NCBI RefSeq assembly: GCF_003597395.2
Contig: NC_133772.1
Location: forward strand, 144,182,535 to 144,246,534
Direction of reading: 5' to 3'
DNA from: Chelonoidis abingdonii
Lineage: Eukaryota > Chordata > Testudines > Testudinidae
DNA: 64,000 nucleotides
The first letter of the stretch is position 1; the number at the start of each line of letters is the position of its first letter. Both the position numbers and the translations under genes were made by a program. Shown piece by piece: positions 31,136 to 42,214 of the stretch. The notes under the pieces are model-generated. The model was not told the origin of the DNA. It worked only from the letters and a program-made list of their open reading frames with translations, and searched no databases.

Positions 31136-31792
31136 CCATGGACCAGTTCTCACAAATCTGTCTGGGGCAGGGCTCTGCTTCTAGGTTACGTGCGGGGTGC
31201 ACGCACACGAGTCCACTTACTTCACCCCCATGCCAGCAGGTGCTACAGGATGTCTCTCTGGTGGGCAGGTAGTCACCTCCCAGCCAGGACCTCTCGAATG
31301 TGTCCATCTTTATCTCCCCAGTGAGCCACCAACAGTCCTAGTTAGCAAAAGGGGTTAAACCAAAGAGAGATACAGAAAAAGCTGCAAGCGGTTCCCTCCA
31401 GGTCCTCAGCCTCTCTTATTGCAAAGGGGTCTGCGACTATCAGTGTCCACCTCAGAGCTCACTGGTCTCCTCTCCAGCCTCCGTTACTTTCCTTTTCAAC
31501 TACTGGGTCCTGCACCCTCCTGCTGCCAGGGCAAGGGCTCTGCTGGCTGTCAGCCCTTCTCCAGGGCTGGAGAAACTCAACAGCCTGTTCCCATTGCAGG
31601 GTTGCCCCAATCTTTCAGGACTTGCCTCTTTCTAACTCCTCCTCCTGTGGTGGGGTGATTTGCAGGTGCAGTGGGGCAGGAGCACTCCAGTCTGAAGCAG
31701 CTCCTTAACCCCTTCCATGCTAGTGCAGGGTTTATGTTACCCCTCAGACACTCTTGTAGACAGTTATCATTCCTCACCTGCACCCCCTTCTG
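31136..31792. repeat. C-rich unclassified repeat between two CR1-like pieces
   Basis: A composition break on both sides and position between parts of one LINE suggest an insertion, perhaps an LTR. No clean termini or target duplication were found. Open frames here are composition artefacts. Confidence 0.4.
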
Positions 31793-31884
31793 AGTAGTCT
31801 TTTTCTACCAAACGATACATCTTAAACTCTAGTCATCTGTCCATACAGGTCATTCAAGCCAGCACTTTGATCTCAATTTTTGTT

Positions 31885-32053
31885 TAAAAAAAAAAAAAGA
31901 GGAGTCCGGTGGCACCTTAAAGACTAACAGATTTATTTGGGCATAAGCTTTCATGGGCAAAAAACCTACTTCTTCAGATGCATGGAGTGAAAATTACAGA
32001 TGCAGGCATAAATAGCACTGTTTCTGTGGATACAGACTAACTCCGATACTTAC
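31885..32053 (-). mobile_element. Penelope-like element insertion (second copy)
   Basis: 169 bp bracketed by a 9-bp direct repeat ATTTTTGTT (31876-31884 and 32054-32062). It begins with an A-run, then GAGTCCGGTGGCACCTTAAA, ACTAACAGATTTATTTGGGC and ATAAGCTTTCATGGGC, and ends with TGGATACAGACTAACTCCG. It is related to the copy at 13341 but single-armed. The hammerhead-like motif lies at 31941-31981. Confidence 0.68.
31941..31981 (-). ncRNA. Hammerhead-ribozyme-like motif in the second Penelope-like copy
   Basis: On the minus strand the order is GCAT, CTGAAGA, a stem-II segment, GAAA, GCTT, ATGC. The core box is CUGANGA with A at the variable seventh position, so all invariant core letters are kept. 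GCAT/ATGC can form stem I, and CUU satisfies NUH. AAGCUU is self-complementary, giving a tiny stem III that would be stable only in a dimer. Stem II is degenerate in this copy. Confidence 0.55.
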
Positions 32054-32129
32054 ATTTTTGTTGCTCTTCCCTGTACTCACTCCAGTTTGTGATGATCAGT
32101 CAGGAAATACAGGGCCTGGAACTAATATC

Positions 32130-32151
32130 TAATAAATAAATAAATAAATAC
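32130..32151. repeat. Short AAAT microsatellite
   Basis: About five AAAT units (TAATAAATAAATAAATAAAT). Confidence 0.9.
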
Positions 32152-32329
32152 TTAACACAATATGCTCCGTGCAGTCAAATGAGAGACATATTGAGAGGAA
32201 CTGTGGTCTTCCTGGTCCGAGGCATGGTGGTTCTGTGTATGAAACTCACAGGCTGTTTACGTGCCATATCACATTGAAAACTTATGCCTAAGAACTGTTG
32301 GACTACATCAGCCCTGAGATCTTCCAGCC

Positions 32330-33120
32330 CTGTGTCCCCAGTACCAGATGCTTAAGGGGAAGGTGTACAAACCTGTAGAGACAGATATGGGATAATCTGT
32401 CCTGATCTTTAATTGTTAGAGATTGACTCAAACCTTGAAGCATGAGGTTTGATATCCCTGTCACCAAACTATTATAATTATTTTTTAAACCCTGGATATT
32501 CATGGTATCTGTACATCCAGCCTCTTTTTTAACCTTCTTAAGTTCTTGGCCTCAATGATTTCCTGTGGCAGGGAGTTCCACAGATTAATTACTGATCTTC
32601 AATAACTTGTGATATCTGCAAACTTGGCTACTTCACTGCTCATCCCTGTTTCCAGATCATTAACAAATATATGAAACAAAGTGTCCTGTCCTAATACAGA
32701 ATCTTAAGGCACCCATTGTTATTTTCATCCATGACAATACTTTGCCTCTCACCCCATGACTTCTTAGCCTTTTTTGTATCATACATGGGACCTTGCCAAA
32801 GACATTTTGGAAATCCAAATAAATAACATCTGATTGTTGTCTTTTATCCTCCACTTTATAGACACGTTTAAAGAATCCTGAAGGATTAGTGAAACACAAT
32901 TTTCCCTTGTCAAAACTATGCTTATTAGACACTATGATATAATGTTCTCACAGGGACTATGTATTTTAGTTTTTATTTTCATTTTAACCAACTTCCCAGG
33001 TACAGCTGTAAGACTCATTGGTTTGTAATTCCTTGGATTACCCCTAGATCTTTCTTACATATTGGTCAAACATTTGCCACCTCCCAGTCCTTCAGAACAG
33101 TGACTGGCTAGTTTGCTGGA
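32330..33120 (-). mobile_element. Old CR1/L3-type LINE, antisense
   Basis: From the 3' side: GATTGACTCAAACCTTGAAG, CATGAGGTTTGATATCCC, CTCAATGATTTCCTGTGGC, GGGAGTTCCACAGATTAATT. It then continues into antisense reverse-transcriptase coding. Minus-strand 32660-32932 encodes SDVIYLDFQNVFGKVPC (a decayed RT motif A) followed by MIQKRLRSHGVRGKVLSWMK. It probably spans RT to 3' end with internal deletions. Confidence 0.75.
32660..32932 (-). pseudogene. CR1-type reverse transcriptase fragment
   Basis: Motif A is present as VIYLDFQNVFGKVP (intact CR1 copies read IYLDFSKAFDTVP), so the second conserved aspartate position is changed to glycine. The following helix is recognisable. The other RT motifs are out of frame or absent. 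Confidence 0.75.
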
Positions 33121-33189
33121 ACTGTCACCCATAGGTCTCTTTCACCGTTACTGATTTCCAGGTTTCTCCGCCTTCTACCTCTACAAAGG

Positions 33190-34195
33190 GCTACCGGAAT
33201 TAATGAACAGAGATAAATGTGAGTTTGTGCATACAAGTAAATCTCATTCAGGTAGAATAAAGTACTGTATGATATCGATGTAAATAGCTTTCCTTGTGTG
33301 CACAACTAAATAATTTCAGTGTTTGCTTAAGTTTCATTAGGCCTATGCAGCAAACCTAATTCTTGTGGCTAGTTGATTTGTTGCTGTTTGTATCAGAGAG
33401 CCAGTTTTATATGAGCCTAGCTGAAGGCAAGAAGGGATTTCTGATGCAGGGATTCATTTCCTGTCCATATAAGCAATTTTATCTCATGAGGAGCTCAAAG
33501 TGGTTTCAGTGAATCTGATTTTTAAGGGGCATTTTAGTATGCATTTGATCCTCTTGGATTCCTTTACTTTTGAATTAAGAATATGGCTGTTTTAATACTA
33601 TACAGTATCTTGAGATTGACGCATGAGATCGAGAGTGAAACGTTCATTATCCATCTGTTGGTTTGGAGCTACAGTATATTAATCAGTGTATGTACGATTT
33701 AAGGTACTGCTAGACTTGCTGGTCAGTGCTGTGAAAGCAACAGAATATTCTACAGGGAAATTAATAAATATTTAGTGCCTTCTACATTTGTAGGTCATTT
33801 CAAGCTGGAAGGAATTACAGCAAGTAATTTCCCTGCTTGCAACTTCTTGCGTCAAGTTTTTTTTTTTTTGCAACTGGTGTTAGCATCTGTATCCTGCACT
33901 GGTAACAGTCAAAGAGCATCTACAGCTTCCACCCTGGAAATAAATGCTTTCGGCATTGAATGGTCTTGACTAGCCTTCTGTGTAATGAAGGCTAGAGGTA
34001 TTTTCCGCGTACTTTTCCCTAGCAAGCCACTAGATGCTGTTTTTTTTGTGAAGGCTGGTGGTTCATGTTAATTTGCATACAGCACAGAGATGCATGCACA
34101 CTGCCAGAGAGGAGACAACTGCATGAAAAGTAGTTTTCGTTAAAGTACTCCTCATTAAAAGGAAGAGATCTTCAGGGAAATCACACATGGGAGCC
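33190..34195. other. No recognisable feature
   Basis: AT-rich. A T-run lies at about 33858-33870. No gene or repeat was recognised. Confidence 0.4.
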
Positions 34196-34199
34196 AGGA

Positions 34200-35293
34200 G
34201 AAGGGAGTGTGGGGAACCAAATCCTCAAGGGCTTCCTGGTGAGGAAGCCAGAAATTAGAGTAGGAGATCATCCATCTCTAGAGTAGAAGGGTCACGTGGC
34301 TTCTGGAACTCCCTTTGGAAACATGTCTCCTTCCCCAACAAGCTATAACAGATGATATAGTCTCGTCATATGGTGATGGTAGCACTCTTTCCATTCCACT
34401 AGTCTCTCTGGAGGATGTTAAAGAGAAGCTACTAAAGTTAGACATTTTTAAATCATGAGGTCCAGAGAACTTGCATCCAAGAGTTTTAAAAGAGCTGGCT
34501 GAGGGGGTGCTGGATTGTTAATATTGATTTTCCAAAAGATTTGGAGCACTGGGGAAGTTCCAGAAGACTGGAGAAAAAAAACAAATGTGCCAATTTTTAC
34601 AAAATGTAAACGGGGTATCCCAAGAAAATATAGGACAGTCAGCCTGGCATTGATCCCTGACAAGATAATAGAGAGGATGATATGGGACTCAATTAATAAA
34701 GAACTAAAGGAGGGTAACATAATTAATGCAAATCAACATAAGCTTATAGAAAATACATCCTATCATAATAACTTGATACATTCTTTGATGAGAGTACAGG
34801 TTTGGTTAATAAAGATAATGGTATTGGTGTGATAAACTTAGACCTCTGTAGGGCATTGATTTGGTACCACACTACATTTTGATTAAAAAACTAGAATGAT
34901 ATAAAATTAACATGGCCACATTAAATTAATTAAAAACTGGCTAACAGATAGATCTGAAAATGTAATTGTAAATGGAGAATCGTCATAAAGCAGGTGTGTT
35001 TCCAGTGGTTCCTGAATGGATAGGTTCTTGGCCCTACGCTATTTAACATGTTTATAAATACTTGAAAGAAAACATAAAATCATCACTGATAAAGTTTGTA
35101 AATCACACAAAAATTGGGGGACTGATAAATGATGCAGAGGACAGGTCACTGATATAGATTGAATTAGATCAGAGTGGCTTAGTAATTGGGCAAAAGCAAA
35201 GAATATGCATTTCACTCTGACTAAATGTAAACATATTCATCTAGGAACAAAGAATTCAGGCCATACTCACAGGGTGGGGTTTCCATCCAGCGA
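34200..35293 (+). mobile_element. Old CR1 LINE, left half (split by a younger CR1)
   Basis: Coding remnants run from the endonuclease-RT linker (CATGAGGTCCAGAGAAC, CATCCAAGAGTTTTAAAAGA, then IFQKIWSTGEVPEDWRKKTN at about 34520-34580) through the RT palm to a segment ending TTTCCATCCAGCGA. The continuation is at 36512-37155. It is heavily decayed. Confidence 0.85.
34515..34832 (+). pseudogene. CR1 RT N-terminal fragment
   Basis: A 105-codon remnant with the PEDWRKKTNVPIFTK block (RT finger region; intact copies read VPEDWRKANVTPIFKK). It is followed by RKYRTVSLALIPDKIIERMI, the RT0/RT1-like block of the CR1 clade. Stops and shifts follow. Confidence 0.82.
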
Positions 35294-36511
35294 ATCATAG
35301 AATCATAGAAGATTAGGGTTGGAAGAGACCTCAGGACGTCATCTAGTCCAACCCCCTGCTCAAAGCACGATGAATCCCAAATAAATCCAAAGCAAGACCA
35401 ATCCCAACTAAAGTCAGGGCTTCATCAAGCCTGACCTTAGAGACCTCTAAGGAAGGAGATTCCACCACCTCCCTAGGTAACCCATTCCAGTGTTTCACCA
35501 CCCTCCTAGTGAAATAGTTTTTCCTAATATCCAACCTAGACCTCCTCCACTGCAACTTGAGACCATTTGTCCTTGTTCTGTTATCTGCAATCACTGACAA
35601 CAGCCAAGCTCCATCCTCTTTGGAACCCCCTTTGAGTAGTTGAAGGCTGCTAACAAATCCACCCTCATTCTTCTCTTCTGTAGACTAAATGACCCCAGTT
35701 CCCTCAGCCTCTCCTCATAAGCCATGTGCCCCAGCCCCCTAATCATTTTCCTTGCCCTCTGCTGGACTCTCTCCAATTTGTCCACATCCCTTCTGTAGTG
35801 TGTGTGGAGGGCAAAACTGGATGCAATACTCCAGATGTGGATTCATCAGTGTCGAATAGAGGGGCAGGATCACTTCCATTAATCTGCTGGCAATGCCCCT
35901 ACTTATACAGCCCAAAATGTCATTAGCCTTCTTGGCAACAAGGGCACACTGTTGACTCATATCCAGCTTCTCGTCTACTCTATCCCCAGGTCCTTTTTTG
36001 CAAAACTGCCGCGTAGCCAATCAGTCCCCAGCCTGTAGCAGTGCATGGGATTCTTTCATCCTAAATGCAGGACTCTGCACTTGTCCTTGTTGAACCTCAA
36101 CAGATTTCTTCTGGCCCAATCCTTCAATTTGTCTAGGTCACTCTGGACCCTATCCCTACCCTCCACCATATTTACTTCTCCCCCCAGCTTAGTGTCATGT
36201 GCAAATTTTCTAAGAGTGAAATCCGTCCCATCACTCAGATCATTAATAAAGATGTTGAACGAAACCGGCCCCAGGACTGACCCTTAGGTATCCGCTTGAC
36301 ACCAACTGCCAACTAGACATCGAGCCTTTGATCACTACCCATTGAGCCCGACGAGCTATCCACCTTGTAGTCCTTTCATCCAATCCATACTTTTTTTAAC
36401 TTGCTGGCAAGAATACTGTGGGAGACCATATCAAAAGCTTTTCTAAAGTCAAGATATATCACATTCACTGCTTTCCCCATATCCACAGAGACAGTTATCT
36501 CATCATAGAAG
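35294..36511 (-). mobile_element. Younger CR1 LINE nested in an older CR1
   Basis: 1218 bp antisense, beginning with the tail ATCATAGAATCATAGAAG, GGGTTGGAAGAGACCTCAGG. It reads back through ORF2 C terminus (35343-35600, 35591-35785, 35739-36020) to RT motif A ([15 protein letters not shown] within minus-strand 36376-36570). Candidate target duplication: CCAGCGA (35287-35293) and CCAGGA (36512-36517). The flanking halves of the older CR1 join in frame across it. It has only a few frame breaks. Confidence 0.88.
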
Positions 36512-36570
36512 CCAGGACTCTGAAAAAGATTTGGGAGCTGTGGTGGATAATCAGCTAAACATGAGCTCAC
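35343..36570 (-). pseudogene. CR1 ORF2 pieces: RT palm to C terminus
   Basis: Read 5' to 3' on the minus strand: [20 protein letters not shown] (RT motif A); frame loss over the RT motif B/C region (36020-36370); [20 protein letters not shown] and IIPLYST-type segments (35739-36020); [20 protein letters not shown] (35591-35785); and [20 protein letters not shown] (35343-35600). The order is that of an intact CR1 ORF2. At least three frame changes make it inactive. Confidence 0.85.
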
Positions 36571-37155
36571 AGAATGACACTGTGGCCAATAGAGCTAATG
36601 CAATCCTGAGATGCATACACAAGGAATCTCACGTAGGAGTAGAGGGGTTATTTACTGTTGTATTTAGCACTGGTGCAACTGCAGCTGGAAAACTGTGTCC
36701 ACTTCTGGTGTCCACAATTCAAGAAGGAGATTTGTAAATTGGAGCAGGTTCAGAGAAGAGTCAAGAGAATGATTAAAGGATTAGAAAACATGCCATAGAG
36801 TGATAGACTCAAGGAGCTCAATCTGTTTAGTTGAACAAAGAGAAGATTAAGGGTTGGCTTTGTCACAGTCTCTAAGTATCTATGGAGAACAAATATTTAA
36901 AAATGGGCTCATCAATCTAATAGAGAAAGGTGTAACATGTTGATGCTAGACTGGAAATAAGGCATACATTTTTAACAGGGAGAGTAATTAACCTTAGGAA
37001 CAATGGATTCTCATCAGTGACAATTTTTAAATCCAGATCAGATCTTTTTCTAAAAGATCTGCTGTAGGAATTATGTTGGGGCCATTCTCTGGCCCATGTT
37101 ATACAGGAGGTCAGACTAAATGATCATCGTGATCCTTTCTGGTCTCAGGATCTAA
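36512..37155 (+). mobile_element. Old CR1 LINE, right half
   Basis: Resumes the coding frame broken at 35293 ([15 protein letters not shown] near 36527-36570), then the C-terminal region and a 3' UTR ending with GTTATACAGGAGGTCAGACT, ATGATCATCGTGATCC and GGTCTCAGGATCT. Together with 34200-35293 it covers most of the RT and the 3' end. Confidence 0.85.
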
Positions 37156-38982
37156 ACCTCTTTGAAAGATAAGATGGGAGATCACAGACTCTTGCAAGTC
37201 TGCGAAGCTAGGTGGAGGGAGTGGGCACATTCAAAGGTCAGTTTCCAGCAACAGTTCGGAGGTTAGTATTAGTTATCCATATTCACTCATAACCCTCATT
37301 CTATTTTGAATATTATTCTATGTTTTCTGCTTCAAGCATCCCCCTGGCTGCATTAGTTTGGTCTGCTAGAAGTGCTGCGTGGCAGACACGAGCACACACA
37401 AGTATATGTGTAGCTGAGATGGACGTGAGGGGCGGAACGCCAAAAGAGCTAACTGCCTCTCTCCATGCCCCAGGCCAAGGACTGGTTCAGTCCGTAGTTT
37501 AGATCTGCTCTAAACTAGGCCCATCTGGTTATGTTCCCTAAAGGGCTTTAGGTTAGTTTGACATTTCCAGATCACTGCGATGCTCCAGCTCCACCCCTTG
37601 TCTTCCAGTAATGCTCACAGCACACCCCCTGTGAGATGTGAGATGAGGCTGGTGTACGAGTTGGCTACAACATCTCTAGGTCACTCAGTGATGCCAGCAC
37701 ACTAGGAGAATCCTCAGCTTTGGGATTCTGTTGGCTTTCTGGTGCATTTTGGTCCAACAGATCAGAGTAGTGCTCAGCATTGAACCCTGAATGGTTATAC
37801 TGAATTAACTGCTCCCCTCTGATTCTTTCTCCATTTGGTCCTAATAAGTAAAACTCCAATCCACGTCAAATATATCCACCTTATTTCCTGCCACACTGAA
37901 TAATTTTTCCTGGATATTTAGCATCATCAGTAGTTCCTGTTACTTGACTTAATTTCTATGACCATATACCACACAAGGCATCTCAAAACAGACAACCCAG
38001 TAGACATAATCCAGATATTCTTGCACACAGATAAGGGACTTTGAATTTAGTCTTTCCTTCTTTCACAATGATTTCAGTAGAGAAACCCGCAAGGAGAACT
38101 GAAGAGAGAATCTTTAACAGAATATCCTAATTCCATAGCTGGTGATCTGGCGAATCCAGCTAAGCTTTGTAGGATACCTGGCTTGGCCTGTTTTGACAAG
38201 GAATCATATAACCTGAAAGAGGAAATCCACTAGCATTCTCTTCAGCTTCAACTGTGTTATATCCAAACTGAAAACTCTGATGATCACTTAAATATGAAAC
38301 CAAAGGTTTTTATGGATGCAGGAAAACGATTTACTGAAAAGTGTCAGTCATAGTCATGGGAACAGCAATTTAAAGAAATATTTGCAGAAGATGAATTTTG
38401 AATTTGAAAACACAGGTATTCTCACCTAATTCAAGTTTAAGGGTTATGTGCTTCCAGTCAAGGAACAAAAACAATATCATGTCATGTAGGTGTCCAATTG
38501 GCATAACTTGATTTTCAAATACCAAATACTTGCAGCGAACTCATTGTGAGCAACTGACAAGCCAAGAACTAAAGTAGATTCAATGAATAATTTCAAATAG
38601 ATCTAAGAAAGTCCTAAGTGTTCACATACACTGTGGCAAAGAATGTCTAATACTTTATTTGCTTTCCTACAATATTTAGGGAGAAAAATCTAGTGTTCTG
38701 TGTTTACTGATTTGTTTGACTAAGCTTTTTATCTCCCAGTTCGTTTACTCTTGATAATATAGTGATTGTAATCAGATAGCAATTATAATGCAATTAGGAA
38801 GTGTAACTCATGTAATTAACCTTCTGATTCTAGGATTTTGTGTTAGGCATATGTATCAAAATGGTATAATTGCAGAGTAATTTCTATGTAATGTATTTAG
38901 GATGAAAATAAAGGGGTGGCATTAAGTCAGTCATGTAGCTGTCCCTCCAGGTATATGTGGCAATGGTACTGACAGGCCATAG
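37156..38982. other. No recognisable feature
   Basis: About 1.8 kb of AT-leaning DNA with only short chance frames and no repeat that I could identify. Confidence 0.45.
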
Positions 38983-39075
38983 TCATAGATTATAAGGCTG
39001 AAAGGGACAGCTAGATTGTCGATTTGACCTATTGTATATCACAGGACCGCAACACCACCCAGCAGCACATACTAA
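38983..39075 (-). mobile_element. CR1 LINE 3'-end remnant
   Basis: TCATAGATTATAAGGCTGAA, AGGGACAGCTAGATTG and TATTGTATATCACAGG follow the antisense CR1 tail order. Diverged. Confidence 0.6.
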
Positions 39076-39810
39076 GCCCCGAAGACATATCCATCATGTA
39101 TCATCTCTGTGTGCTGAGCCCAAAACAAAACACTGGATGTGAATCCTTATCCCTCAGAAACACGGAGAACTTCAGATTCAGATTGGAACTTTATTGCCAG
39201 TTTCTGAATCTATAAAGAGCTCAGCCAGAACTTCAGATATGAACACGCCTCCGAAATGGGGCAGTTAACAGTTGGATCTTAATCTGGCTCTGAAATGTGT
39301 GTCCCTGTCTCATGGCTAATCCTTTGCTATTTCCCTGAGGTTTACAGTATCTCATTTTCAGAGCTGTGTGTGCAGGACTCTAGGTAGATTTGAACTGTCT
39401 GGAACGATAACGTTTGTGAAATATACCATCACAGGATGAAAGCTACAAATTATCTGGAGACAAAAACTTCTCTGACAATGTTCTGAAGGGTACAGTGTAG
39501 ATTAGTGACATTCACTGCTTGATGGGTACGGCTCTCTTTGTAGAACTAAACTACAATTCACTTTTGGCTGCATTTTGTCAATGGGTCTAGCTATTCCAGT
39601 GGTGTCACCTCCACTTAATCCATCTTTATTGTACGCTACTTGCATTTCTTTAAAAAAAACAGCTCCGTTTCTTGAGTCTTTTGTTTCATTCTCTCTACCT
39701 GGTACTACTGCATTAAAAGACAGTGGTCACCTGGCATGTCATTACCATTTTTAGCATTTTCTATTTTTTAGCAGTGTGTATATATCCCACTGCATTGAGC
39801 AAGAGAATTA
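39076..39810. other. No recognisable feature
   Basis: AT-rich, no gene seen. Confidence 0.4.
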
Positions 39811-40419
39811 CAGTAAAAGCTGTTTTATCCGCATGTTGAGGGAATGGGGGTGCCAGTACATCAAAAATGCTGGTTAACTAAGAGGAAGGGAGTTTGGGTG
39901 TGGGAGGGGGCTTGGGGCAGCAGATTGAGGGATGAGAAGGAGTGCAGGGTGCTGCTCACCTCAGGTGGCTCCCCGCAAGTGGCGACCTATCCCAGCTGCT
40001 CCTAGGCGGCGGTGCGACAAAAGGCTTTGTGCGCTGCCTCTGCCCGGAGGCATCGCCCCCACAGCTGTCATTGGCTGTAGTTCCCAGCCAAGGGGAGCTG
40101 TGAAGCTAGTGCTTGGTGGGGCAGCATCCAGACCCCCCAGCAGTGCCTCCACCTAGGAGAAGCAGGACAGGTCACCTCCAGCGGGGAGTCACCTGAGGTG
40201 AGTGGCTTCTGGATCCAGCACCCCACATTCCCTCCCATGCCCCAACCTGCTGCCCCAAGCCCCCTCCACACTCAAACATCCTCCCACAGCCCACTGCCCT
40301 CACCTCCTCTCCCACCCCAGCACGCTGCTGGCCCCACATTGGGATTCCAAGGAAGACCAGACATGCTGGTTTATAGAGCTTTCTGATTGGTGAAGTGCTG
40401 GATAAAACACCTTTTACTG
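39811..40419. mobile_element. Palindromic Tigger-like non-autonomous element
   Basis: 609 bp. Terminal inverted repeats: left CAGTAAAAGCTGTTTTATCC, right (reverse complement) CAGTAAAAGGTGTTTTATCC, 19 of 20 identical, with TA before the left end (39809-39810). The interior is also inverted: for example GCTCACCTCAGGTGGC (39954-39969) faces GTCACCTGAGGTGAGTGG (40188-40205), and GGGGGCTTGGGGCAGCAG (39906-39923) faces CTGCTGCCCCAAGCCCCC near 40248-40265. The whole element is a fold-back. CAGT-type ends and a TA target fit the pogo/Tigger group. No transposase. Confidence 0.8.
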
Positions 40420-41385
40420 TGTATGCTTTTACTTCCTTTGTCATTAGCTATTTGTGAATCAAAGGATAAAGTGTAGTTCTGCTTTATTTTTTAATAAGCT
40501 CATAAAATGATGGGTAATCCATTAGGGGAAATTAAATAGGGTGATGATGTATAATTACCTAATCACCATAACTAAAATGGGCTCATGTTGGCCATTCACA
40601 AAACAGCCACAGGAGCAAGGGTATTGCTGCTACCAGCCCTGCCCTCCTAACAAAGCCTTGTAAATTGTAGTCCAGGGGCTTGGGTACTTGCCTAGGAGGT
40701 GAGAAATGCAGGTTTAAATCCCCAGCTAGAAATCAACCCACCATGGACTTTTTTTGATTCATCAAAAATTCAGATTTGGTTAGACTCAAACCAATTATTA
40801 TTTTTTTCTGATTTTTTTTTGGAAGTGACACTGAACTGGAAAATGAATTATTCACCCAAAGACCCTCCTTATATGTAGTGCAACTTTAGAATCCCATTGC
40901 TTCATTCACTACTGGAAGGATCTCAGACACTACTGTGGTGAGAGTGGTGTAAGAACTGATATACACTCGAACTGTGATGTGATGTGCTGACGCACTGTGG
41001 CCTGCTATATTTTTCACTCTCCTTTCAACCTTCTTGCTCTGGAGTAATGTGGATAAAGTCTTTGAGGAGCTTTTTAGAGCCCAGCATTTTTATAGTCAGC
41101 AGGTATCTCTGTAGTACCACCACAGGATACATCTGTGGAATGCAAAAAGCTGGAATAGAAAAGATTATGGTGAGACAAAAAGGAAACATAACAGCTCTAC
41201 CTCTACAGGTTACATTTGAAGAGTCCAAAATTATAGCCTTAGAAATAGCACTTCAGACTCAGAAGGACACAACAATGATTTTGAATTTGTTTTCTTTAAA
41301 TAAAATGTGCTTCACATTGTCAGCAACTTTTTCTTTTTCTGCTGCTTCAGCTTTCATGGCAGGAATCATGCCAGAACAGTTAGCC
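40420..41385. other. No recognisable gene
   Basis: 40670-40735 has a weak tRNA-like B-box pattern (AGGTTTAAATCCCC-like). A 145-codon frame (40984-41421) runs into CR1 sequence at its end and shows no domain. Confidence 0.4.
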
Positions 41386-41394
41386 AGAGGTATT

Positions 41395-41464
41395 GGGTCC
41401 ATTACAGAACTGGGTGGGTGAGGTTCTGTGGCCTGTGATGTGCAGGAGGTGATGATCAGGATGC
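41395..41464 (+). mobile_element. Older CR1 3' UTR, left part
   Basis: CTGGGTGGGTGAGGTTCTGT, GGCCTGTGATGTGCAGGAGG, then GATGATCAGG. The expected ending (TCTTGGAATCTGTGAGTCTA) is found only after the insertion, at 41716-41748. Confidence 0.7.
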
Positions 41465-41715
41465 TCTCTCAAGGTTCACTGTGGGAGGTCTAGGCTGGAT
41501 ATTAGGAAAAACTATTTCACTAGGAGGGTGGTGAAGCACTGGAATGGGTTACCTAGGGAGGTGGTGGAATTTCCATCCTTAGAGGTTTTTAAGGTCAGAC
41601 TTGACAAAGCCCTGGCTGGGATGATTTAGTTGGGGATTGGTCCTGCTTTGAGCAGGCAGTTGGACTAGATGACCTCCTGAGGTCCCTTCCAGCGCTGATA
41701 TTCTAAGATTCTATG
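41465..41715 (+). mobile_element. Younger CR1 3' end nested in older CR1
   Basis: Begins in the ORF2 C terminus ([39 protein letters not shown] in translation) and ends CTGATATTCTAAGATTCTATGA-type terminal repeats (41694-41715). Same tail type as 22300-23168. Confidence 0.88.
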
Positions 41716-41748
41716 ATCTTTTTGGTCTTGGAATCTGTGAGTCTATGA
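41716..41748 (+). mobile_element. Older CR1 3' UTR, right part
   Basis: TCTTTTTGGTCTTGGAATCT and GTGAGTCTATGAG complete the CR1 tail begun at 41395. Confidence 0.65.
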
Positions 41749-42009
41749 GCTATGCTGGCATGGGATATACCATGAAGGCAAGTGTTTGCAGTGCTCCCTT
41801 TTTATTCTGATGTGATCTTCACTGACACTGCTTCAGAGTATATAGGGAGTTGAGATTGGGGGGACACTGCTTCAGAGTATATAGGGAGGTGAGACTGGAG
41901 GGAGAAGATGAGCCACAAAGCATGTATTGGGATGGGTTATTATTAATGGACATAAAATAAATGGAACAGTGTAAAATCTTATTAATGGACATAAAATCAA
42001 ATACAGAGC

Positions 42010-42205
42010 AGAGAGGAAGGACCCTGTTGTCGCTGACCTGGGATTCAGGACCTTGGATTCTATTCCCAACTCACCCACAATTCCTCTGTGAGCCCAGGTA
42101 AATCTAGAAATCTTTGTGGGTTTGATCTGTAAAATGGGGATAATAAACATTCCTTTTCTCCACCTGCCTCTTTCTTGTTGATTTAGGTTGCAAGATCTTC
42201 AGGGC
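42010..42205 (+). mobile_element. MIR-like SINE
   Basis: GACCTGGGATTCAGGACC, ACAATTCCTCTGTGAGCC, TGATCTGTAAAATGGGGATA and TTCAGGGCAGGGACAG appear in MIR order. Confidence 0.65.
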
Positions 42206-42214
42206 AGGGACAGT

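Larger units (their letters stand above)
31795..32120 (-). mobile_element. CR1-like LINE fragment, antisense (right piece)
   Basis: ATTTTTGTTGCTCTTCCCTG at 32054 onwards, with TACTCACTCCAGTTTGTG, is the antisense of the CR1 segment upstream of the C terminus. It is split at 31884/32054 by a Penelope-like insertion. Confidence 0.5.
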
